This document shows positions 6,115 to 10,507 of a DNA stretch of 10,507 nt, piece after piece; position 1 is the stretch's first letter; the number at the start of each line of letters is the position of its first letter. The notes below the pieces were generated by a model. It was not told the origin of the DNA, did no database searches, and was given only the letters and a program-made list of their open reading frames with translations. The DNA is from Candidatus Bathyarchaeum sp. (GTDB lineage Archaea; Thermoproteota; Bathyarchaeia; Bathyarchaeales; Bathyarchaeaceae). The position numbers and the translations under genes are program-made. The DNA lies in contig PIXS01000236.1 of the NCBI GenBank assembly GCA_003096255.1, positions 1 to 10,507 of the forward strand. Direction: 5' to 3'.

Positions 6115-6178
6115 TCACCACCTCCAATCTACAGCAAACAAGTTTTCAATGGTGCAAAGCGCCAGAATTTTCGTGAAC

Positions 6179-6946
6179 TCAGATAAGCTCTGTTTTCTCC
6201 AGAATTTTTTCAAAGTTTTCTCTTGTTCGTTTTCGTTTGTAAGTCTGTAGTGCCTTCACTAAATCTTTCTCATCAATTTTCCTCAGCTTCTCCTTTACTT
6301 TCGGTGCAATCTGGCTTCCTAAGAAAAGGTATTGGCAGACGGAGGTAACGTTTGAAACTCTTCGGCTGGTGCTGGCTGTCTCAAAGTCGACCAGAAACGG
6401 GTGGTCACTGGCGTCAACAAGTATGTGCTTTGGCGCCTTACTCAACTCGCCATGGTCTAATCCTGCTTTGTCGAGCCTGTGGCATTGTTCTAAAACGTTT
6501 TTTAGAACCAGCTTAAGGCGTGACTGGTCTCTGTTTTCTTCTATTGTTTTGAGCCATTCTGGAAAGTGGGTTCCTTCAATCAGTTGCATGAGGAGAAGGT
6601 TTTGGCTGATGTCGAGTAGTTTTGGTCCAACGTTTGTGGTGTTTGCTGTTTTCAACATTTCTCCTTCATGGGACATTTCTTTTCGGTCGGCGTCGGTTCT
6701 GCGGATTTTCAGGGCAGTTCTGCCTGAGTTTGTGTGGGCTATGACGACTATGCCGACGCAGCCCTTTCCCAAGACTGGCACATCAGCGATTCGTTTTTCT
6801 CCAGTGAACTCTAAAGCTTGAACTCCGAGCTTCTTTAACTCTTTGAGGCGCTTCTCCACTTCTGTTTTTTCAGTTGTTGGGTAGCATAGAACTTTGTGTT
6901 CTCTTTCACTGAGTTTCTCTATGGAGACGACTTCACTTGCCTGCAA
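6179..6946 (-). CDS. Atypical Ser/Thr protein kinase, COG2112-like
   Basis: 255-residue predicted archaeal protein kinase. The N-terminus has LCYPTTEKTEVEKRLKELK, typical of this archaeal group. Kinase elements follow in order: glycine-rich loop VLGKGCVGIVV (58-68), ATP-binding lysine K80 in TALKIRR, helix C glutamate candidates E94/E96, catalytic-loop region DHGELSKAPKHIL (164-176), and a DFG-equivalent LVDFETAS (185-192, metal ligand D187). The catalytic-loop position reads HGE rather than the HGD or HxD of RIO/Bud32 and classical kinases, so activity is uncertain, although I recall similar loops in archaeal relatives. The TTG start is favoured by GGCGTGA (6960-6954) seven bases upstream; an in-frame stop lies further upstream. 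It is divergent from the SAM hydrolase and shares its promoter region. Substrate unknown. Confidence 0.8.
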   Translation of the reverse strand: MQASEVVSIEKLSEREHKVLCYPTTEKTEVEKRLKELKKLGVQALEFTGEKRIADVPVLGKGCVGIVVIAHTNSGRTALKIRRTDADRKEMSHEGEMLKTANTTNVGPKLLDISQNLLLMQLIEGTHFPEWLKTIEENRDQSRLKLVLKNVLEQCHRLDKAGLDHGELSKAPKHILVDASDHPFLVDFETASTSRRVSNVTSVCQYLFLGSQIAPKVKEKLRKIDEKDLVKALQTYKRKRTRENFEKILEKTELI

Positions 6947-6979
6947 CTCTGTTTCACGCCTGATACTAGTTTCTGGGAA

Positions 6980-6995
6980 CAGTTATTAAATACTG
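6980..6995. promoter_or_regulatory. Near-palindromic TATA region shared by two divergent genes
   Basis: CAGTTATTAAATACTG reads almost the same on both strands, with CAGT ends and a TTAA centre. A TATA factor bound here could direct initiation about 25 bases away on either side: near 7012 for the SAM hydrolase (ATG 7027) and near 6962 for the kinase (TTG 6946), giving leaders of about 15 bases each. Inferred from motif and spacing. Confidence 0.45.
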
Positions 6996-7026
6996 CAATT
7001 TATCATGTGGTTTCAGGGCAGATTTC

Positions 7027-7827
7027 ATGTCTATAATATCTTTGCTCTCTGATTTCGGTCATAAAGACGCGTATGTTGCTGAGATGAAAGCCGTAATCCT
7101 GTCCATCAACCCTAAAACACAGATCGTGGATGTTTCTCATGAAATCGAAAAGTTCAACATTCGCATGGGCGCCTACGTTCTAGCTTCAGCAGCCCCATAT
7201 TTTCCAGCAAAATCTGTTCATGTTGGTGTTGTGGACCCTGGTGTTGGAACACAGAGACGTGCCATAATTGTGGAAACCCGTCGCAGCTTCTATGTTGGAC
7301 CCGACAATGGGCTCCTGATGCTTGCTGCACAAAAAGAGCACATAACCAACGTCTACAAGATAGACAACCCAAAGTATATGCTGCCTATAGTGTCAAAAAC
7401 CTTTCACGGAAGAGACATCTTTGCCCCAGCAGCCGCCCATCTAACAGCAGGAACAAAGCCTTCTGATTTTGGACCCGCCATAGAAGACTATGTTGTTCCA
7501 GAATTTGCGAAACCGCACCAAAGAAACGGAGAACTGCATGGGGAGGTTCTTCATGTGGACGATTTTGGCAACACCATCAGCAACATTTCAGCAGAAGACC
7601 TCAAGAAAGTGGGCGTTCATGAAGGAAACACTCTTCAGGTCAGAGTTGGTGGCAGAACTGTGCGCCTCATGTTTTGTTCAGCCTACGGCGAAGTTGCAAC
7701 TGGCACTCCCTTAGCGTTAATTGGTAGTAGCGGCTTTTTTGAAGTAGCCGTCAATCAGGGAAATGATTCCAAAATTTTCAGGGCAAAAGTTGGGGACGCA
7801 TTTTGTGTTTCTATTGTTTCCAGCTAA
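7027..7827 (+). CDS. SAM hydrolase / SAM hydroxide adenosyltransferase (DUF62)
   Basis: Cytoplasmic enzyme of the DUF62 family, which splits S-adenosylmethionine with water into adenosine and methionine; it is related to bacterial fluorinase and chlorinase. 266 residues, normal length. N-terminal domain: LLSDFGHKDAYVAEMKAVI, with D9 near the adenosine site, and GVVDPGVGTQRR holding D70 and R77. GPDNG (91-95) and TFHGRDIFAP with H127 follow. Asp-Arg-His is the triad known for the hydroxide-activating members, which argues for hydrolase rather than halogenase. The C-terminal beta domain contains VDDFGNTISNIS (178-189). ATG start; the gene follows the shared divergent promoter and converges on the rhomboid gene with ten bases between stops. 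The physiological purpose of SAM hydrolysis in archaea is unsettled. Confidence 0.93.
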   Translation: MSIISLLSDFGHKDAYVAEMKAVILSINPKTQIVDVSHEIEKFNIRMGAYVLASAAPYFPAKSVHVGVVDPGVGTQRRAIIVETRRSFYVGPDNGLLMLAAQKEHITNVYKIDNPKYMLPIVSKTFHGRDIFAPAAAHLTAGTKPSDFGPAIEDYVVPEFAKPHQRNGELHGEVLHVDDFGNTISNISAEDLKKVGVHEGNTLQVRVGGRTVRLMFCSAYGEVATGTPLALIGSSGFFEVAVNQGNDSKIFRAKVGDAFCVSIVSS

Positions 7828-7837
7828 TGGCGCTCTG

Positions 7838-8440
7838 TTAGTAGGTTTCTATCAAATACATGTCTTTGCGTGATTTTGCTAGAGCGTAACCCATTATTAA
7901 TCCAGCTGCGAGACCGCCAAAGTGGGCAACTATGTTGACGCCTGCGCCTGTGCTTAGCATCAAAAGCAGAAACGCATACAACAAGGCTCCTGCAATGGAC
8001 TGGCCAAATGTTTTTCGCATGTAAATGAGGCTTCCGCCGTACATTCCAAAGATTGCTCCTGAAGCCCCAGCGGAGATGGTATTTGGGGACATCAGAAAGA
8101 GGGTCAGTATGCTGCCTGAGAGTCCTGAAAGCAGGTAGACAGCCAAGTATTCTTCTGTTTTGAAGAGCTCTTCGGCTCTTAAACCGAATATGAGCAAGAA
8201 CAGCATGTTTAGTCCAAGATGCATTATGTCCACGTGAACGAAGATAGATGACAGCAGTTGCCAGTACTGGCCAGCAAATACGTTGATGTTATATTGCCCA
8301 AACTGCCTCAGGACATCATAGTCTGTTTCGATGAAGCTTCCGCCAATCACCGAAGTGTAGTAGTAAACTATGACGTTTGCTGCCACCAAAATTATTGTAG
8401 GCGTTATCAAAGACTTGCGTCGCATCATCAAAATCATCAT
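7838..8440 (-). CDS. Rhomboid family intramembrane serine protease
   Basis: Polytopic membrane protease that cleaves transmembrane segments of other proteins; 200 residues, close to the minimal six-helix rhomboid core. The motifs are intact: HVDIMHLGLNM (H69, H74, N78) at helix 2, SAGASGAIFG with nucleophile S127 in helix 4, and AHFGGLAAGLIMG with general base H173 in helix 6. No extra domain is visible. The ATG cluster at the N-terminus (MMILMM) makes the exact start uncertain: GAGGTG (8454-8449) sits eight bases before 8440, yet a TATA box at 8458-8467 would start RNA at about 8438, favouring a leaderless mRNA. Divergent from a presenilin-like protease gene 98 bases away. Confidence 0.95.
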   Translation of the reverse strand: MMILMMRRKSLITPTIILVAANVIVYYYTSVIGGSFIETDYDVLRQFGQYNINVFAGQYWQLLSSIFVHVDIMHLGLNMLFLLIFGLRAEELFKTEEYLAVYLLSGLSGSILTLFLMSPNTISAGASGAIFGMYGGSLIYMRKTFGQSIAGALLYAFLLLMLSTGAGVNIVAHFGGLAAGLIMGYALAKSRKDMYLIETY

Positions 8441-8457
8441 TAAGCAAACACCTCGCC

Positions 8458-8467
8458 GTATTTATGC
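8458..8467 (-). promoter_or_regulatory. TATA-like box for the rhomboid gene
   Basis: GCATAAATAC on the minus strand, centred about 22 bases before the ATG at 8440. Predicted initiation falls at or just after the start codon, suggesting a leaderless transcript or use of the second ATG (8437). Spacing-based inference. Confidence 0.4.
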
Positions 8468-8495
8468 GTAACTTGTTTGCCGTTTTTGTTGGTGT

Positions 8496-8511
8496 TTTAC
8501 CGTAAGGTAAA
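8496..8511. repeat. TTTACC-GTAA-GGTAAA inverted repeat between the two protease genes
   Basis: Six-base perfect arms around a four-base centre in the 98-base divergent intergenic region. It lies 28-43 bases before the ATG of the presenilin-like gene, where its TATA element should be, and about 56 bases before the rhomboid start. It could be an operator controlling both genes. No regulator identified. Confidence 0.35.
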
Positions 8512-8538
8512 TCTTGATGGTGTTCTATATCTGCGGGC

Positions 8539-9333
8539 ATGATAGTTGATGTTTTGCTTCCGTCAGTTCTCTTTCTTGTTGGAGTGATTGTGGTTTTTCT
8601 TTACTCCAGAATAGACAAGAAAGTTGACAACCTCGTTGGCGGACAAGAGCTTCATCTGAAACACGTCATTCCGCTGGTGCTAGCTATAGGCGTCATGGTG
8701 ACCGTAATCGTGTTCATTCCCGAACATGCCCTGTTGGGTCTCTTCATGTTCGCCTATGTTGCAATTCTTTTCTTGTTCTCTTTCCTTCTTGCACCAAAAT
8801 GGTTCTTGGCAGTGGTGCCGCCTGTTCTGTTTCTCTTGTCGTTTTTCTATTTCTGGAACATTTACACCTTTAACCTGTTTGCAATATTGTTTGGAATTTC
8901 TGTTGCAATTTACATGGGAAGCTTGTTCACGTGGAAAACAACCGTTGCATTTGCCTCCCTAATAACTATCATGGACATAATCCAAGTTCTAATCACAGGA
9001 CACATGGGAGACGCCTTTGATACTGCTAAAGCCCTTGGGTTGCCTGCTTTCATCAAGTTGCCTATGTTCCCAACAACTGGTTTAACATATCTTGGGTTAG
9101 GTGACCTGTTCCTGTTTGGGCTTCTTTGCATTCAATCCACACGAAAGTATGGAAGAAATTTTGGGTTAAAGTCCACACTTTTGATGGCTGTAGTTTATCT
9201 GCTGCTTCAGACAGTTCTGCTGAACTATTACCCCTTGGAAAATGGTTTTCCCGCTACTGTTTTGGTCATCAGCGGTTGGCTAGTCGCATTAGCTGTAAAA
9301 TACCTGCATGGCTCATTGATTAAGAAAAGATAG
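8539..9333 (+). CDS. Presenilin/signal peptide peptidase-like aspartyl protease
   Basis: 264-residue polytopic membrane protein with the two catalytic aspartates of GxGD intramembrane proteases: D146 in LITIMDIIQVLITG (the position of the YD motif; here MD) and D189 in GLTYLGLGDLFLFGLL (GxGD). The C-terminal PAL motif appears as FPATVLVISG (P238-A-T), a one-residue change. About nine hydrophobic segments can be counted, as in presenilin and archaeal homologues (SPP/DUF1119-type). A hydrophilic loop of about 25 residues between the catalytic helices (GHMGDAFDTAKALGLPAFIK) corresponds to the TM6-TM7 loop. ATG start; no convincing ribosome binding site, so probably leaderless. Family call rests on the motif pair and topology; another DUF1119-like membrane protein without activity is possible. 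Confidence 0.82.
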   Translation: MIVDVLLPSVLFLVGVIVVFLYSRIDKKVDNLVGGQELHLKHVIPLVLAIGVMVTVIVFIPEHALLGLFMFAYVAILFLFSFLLAPKWFLAVVPPVLFLLSFFYFWNIYTFNLFAILFGISVAIYMGSLFTWKTTVAFASLITIMDIIQVLITGHMGDAFDTAKALGLPAFIKLPMFPTTGLTYLGLGDLFLFGLLCIQSTRKYGRNFGLKSTLLMAVVYLLLQTVLLNYYPLENGFPATVLVISGWLVALAVKYLHGSLIKKR

Positions 9334-9353
9334 CAATGCGGCAACTGGACTAG

Positions 9354-9881
9354 CTATTCTACAGTGTCTGGTTTGTTTAGTTCCCTGAGTCTCACGTCGC
9401 CGCCAATCTCTTCTATGAACTGAGCAACACTCTTTGGGACAAGTTCTTTCCAGTTTTCTCCACTTAGCATGCGCTTTCTGATTTCTGTAGCCAAATAAAT
9501 CTCCCGTTTTATGAATGGCAACGGCTTGACTTTGAATCCTGCCTCCGTGAAAAGTCGGCTAGTTAATGGCTCGTTGGCGTAGACTACATCAAATTTTGGG
9601 GCGTAACCTACAATCTGGGAGACCCACAATGCATGTTGGTGAACGTCAGGCACTGGAATAATCCAGATTCTCTGCAGCTGGATTCCTGTTTCTTCTAAAG
9701 CTTTTCGAATCATGGTGATGCGTTCGCCCGCAGTAAAGGGGTTATCAAGTCTGTGGCTGTATTGGCTACTACCCACGATTACCACTAGCTCGTCAACTTC
9801 TTTTTCGATCTTTTTTACGACTTCTAGATGTCCTTTATGGAATGGCTGAAATCTTCCCACAAAGACTCCGCGCTTCACCAT
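9354..9881 (-). CDS. nadM: Nicotinamide-nucleotide adenylyltransferase, archaeal type
   Basis: Joins NMN and ATP to make NAD+ in the last step of NAD synthesis; cytoplasmic, nucleotidyltransferase fold, 175 residues, the usual archaeal length. GRFQPFHKGHLEVVKKI holds the HxGH motif (H15, H18). SSQYSHRLDNPFTAGERITMI and VPDVHQHALWVSQI match the archaeal family, and YLATEIRKRML (129-139) is the counterpart of the C-terminal ISSTxxR motif. ATG start. GGGGA (9896-9892 region) on the minus strand is a distant possible ribosome binding site. It has its own TATA-like box and converges on the presenilin-like gene with 20 bases between stops. Confidence 0.95.
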   Translation of the reverse strand: MVKRGVFVGRFQPFHKGHLEVVKKIEKEVDELVVIVGSSQYSHRLDNPFTAGERITMIRKALEETGIQLQRIWIIPVPDVHQHALWVSQIVGYAPKFDVVYANEPLTSRLFTEAGFKVKPLPFIKREIYLATEIRKRMLSGENWKELVPKSVAQFIEEIGGDVRLRELNKPDTVE

Positions 9882-9919
9882 CTTTTATTTTCCCCAATGA
9901 AGAATCTAGCATGCTCTGC

Positions 9920-9951
9920 ATATATGAATTTTAACTCTGCCCCTTTTGGGG
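9920..9951 (-). promoter_or_regulatory. TATA-like box and CCCC/GGGG hairpin before nadM
   Basis: On the minus strand CATATATG (around 9926-9919) is centred about 42 bases before the ATG, giving a leader of about 16 bases. Just upstream, CCCCAAAAGGGG (9951-9940) forms a four-base stem with a four-base loop, between the stop of the small upstream gene and the TATA box. It may be a weak terminator or an operator. Only the motifs are seen. Confidence 0.35.
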
Positions 9952-9983
9952 TAACTAGGTATCCTGTTGTGTGCTGTTCGTGG

Positions 9984-10139
9984 TTACTTGTCCCGTTCAA
10001 ACAGCAAGTAATGGTTGACGATAGTTGGGGAGCCTTGGGCTTGATAGGTGTGGAGACGCCACCCGCTTCTTTGGTATTCGTCAATCACTTTTGGGATTCT
10101 TTCGTGGTGACCAACCTGCACACAATCATATTCTTTCAA
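9984..10139 (-). CDS. Small DUF4177-like protein
   Basis: 51-residue ORF in the minus frame, beginning with TTG (MKEYDCVQVGHHERIPKVI) and ending VNHYLLFERDK then TAA. The pattern of a short beta strand (YDCVQV), a helix of about ten residues (RIPKVIDEYQRSG), GWRLHTY, and a final strand ending YLLFERDK is that of small DUF4177-type proteins (Y-x-V, GWELV, VYxF-R). The start is supported by AAGGTGA (10151-10145) five bases upstream and a TATA-like box at 10183-10176 predicting initiation near 10154. GTG at 10160 is an alternative start in the same open frame, which closes at a TGA just upstream. A longer 69-residue minus ORF in another frame (9875-10084) overlaps it and looks less protein-like. 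Function of the family unknown. Confidence 0.65.
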   Translation of the reverse strand: MKEYDCVQVGHHERIPKVIDEYQRSGWRLHTYQAQGSPTIVNHYLLFERDK

Positions 10140-10175
10140 CTCAATCACCTTCAACAACACGTTAAATCAGGTAGT

Positions 10176-10183
10176 GATATAAC
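10176..10183 (-). promoter_or_regulatory. TATA-like box for the DUF4177-like gene
   Basis: GTTATATC on the minus strand, about 26 bases before the expected initiation point just upstream of the AAGGTGA ribosome binding site. The remaining bases between here and the alkyltransferase stop (10184-10235) show no gene. Confidence 0.4.
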
Positions 10184-10235
10184 ATTTTGCAAATCCTACG
10201 ACCTGAAGTCCATAAACAATGAGGATGTTTGGTCT

Positions 10236-10507
10236 TCAGTCTCTTTGTTTAACCCATTCTACAGGAAACAGAGCCAACTTTCCAGAATCCAGTTTCAGGC
10301 TTGTTGACGTTTCGTAGCCTCTTTCTTCTCTCTGAAGAATCTCCCCCTTAACCTGTTGTCCGTACCCATAGCCGCCTATGCTCAAGTCAGAACACACAAC
10401 CCTGTGACATGGAATCAGTAACGGAAACGGATTCGACGCCTCAACACGTCCCACCGCCCGCGCACTACCCCCAACAGCCCTAGCTATGGCACCATATGAT
10501 GTCACGT
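10236..10507 (-). CDS. ogt: O6-alkylguanine-DNA alkyltransferase (MGMT/Ogt), C-terminal part
   Basis: Suicidal DNA repair protein that takes alkyl groups from O6 of guanine onto its own cysteine. The visible part begins TSYGAIARAVGGSARAVGRV, the DNA-binding helix-turn-helix with its usual arginine finger region, then NPFPLLIPCHRVV with the active-site cysteine in PCHR, then LSIGGYGYG, and ends about 35 residues later. The GTG at 10505 lies in the middle of the conserved TxYGxIA segment and is not a true start: the N-terminal part lies beyond the right edge. Intact as far as seen. Confidence 0.93.
   Translation of the reverse strand, partial: VTSYGAIARAVGGSARAVGRVEASNPFPLLIPCHRVVCSDLSIGGYGYGQQVKGEILQREERGYETSTSLKLDSGKLALFPVEWVKQRD

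Noticed and set aside
6369..6821. 150-residue plus-strand ORF
   Set aside because: Entirely antisense to the kinase gene, rich in Ser, Phe and Trp as expected for a complementary frame, no family signature.
9875..10084. 69-residue minus-strand ORF before nadM
   Set aside because: It overlaps the better supported DUF4177-like frame, has a TTG start without a ribosome binding site, and overlaps the nadM start; no domain recognised.
9828..10307. 159-residue plus-strand ORF
   Set aside because: Antisense to nadM, the small DUF4177-like gene and the alkyltransferase; no ribosome binding site and composition of a shadow frame.

Overview
This window is archaeal. Evidence: an archaeal-type uS5/uL30/uL15/SecY string, a DUF106 (EMC3/YidC-like) gene and an archaeal cytidylate kinase in their usual neighbourhood, an archaeal NMN adenylyltransferase, TATA-like boxes about 25-40 bases before several starts, frequent TTG and GTG starts with GGTGA/GGAGG-type ribosome binding sites, and tight packing. 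Gene content fits a Thermoproteota/TACK-type genome such as Bathyarchaeia; that placement is inference, not shown by any single gene.

Bases 1-4937 (plus strand) are the distal end of the spc-type ribosomal operon: uS5 (5' end outside the window), uL30, an Hsp20 chaperone, uL15, SecY, the DUF106 insertase-like protein and cytidylate kinase. The Hsp20 gene is an unusual guest and has its own TATA box. In many other archaea adk lies between secY and DUF106, and eL34 lies before cmk. Both full genes are absent here. Each gap instead holds a micro-ORF: an 18-codon ORF with a strong Shine-Dalgarno whose stop overlaps the DUF106 start, and a 13-codon ORF whose sequence resembles the N-terminus of eL34.

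Bases 4957-6114 (minus strand) hold a compact membrane-protein unit: two or three very short ORFs behind strong ribosome binding sites, a YdjM/DUF457-type membrane-bound metal-dependent hydrolase, and, overlapping its end, a small CDP-alcohol phosphatidyltransferase with all active-site aspartates.

Bases 6179-7827 hold a divergent pair, an archaeal COG2112-type atypical protein kinase (minus) and a SAM hydrolase of the DUF62 family (plus), sharing a near-palindromic TATA region.

Bases 7838-9333 hold a second divergent pair, a rhomboid serine protease (minus) and a presenilin/SPP-like GxGD aspartyl protease (plus). Both are intramembrane proteases with their catalytic residues intact.

Bases 9354-10507 (minus strand) hold NMN adenylyltransferase (NAD synthesis), a 51-residue DUF4177-like protein that is easy to miss, and the C-terminal part of an O6-alkylguanine-DNA alkyltransferase that runs off the right edge. 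No tRNA, rRNA, CRISPR array, insertion sequence or att site was seen.
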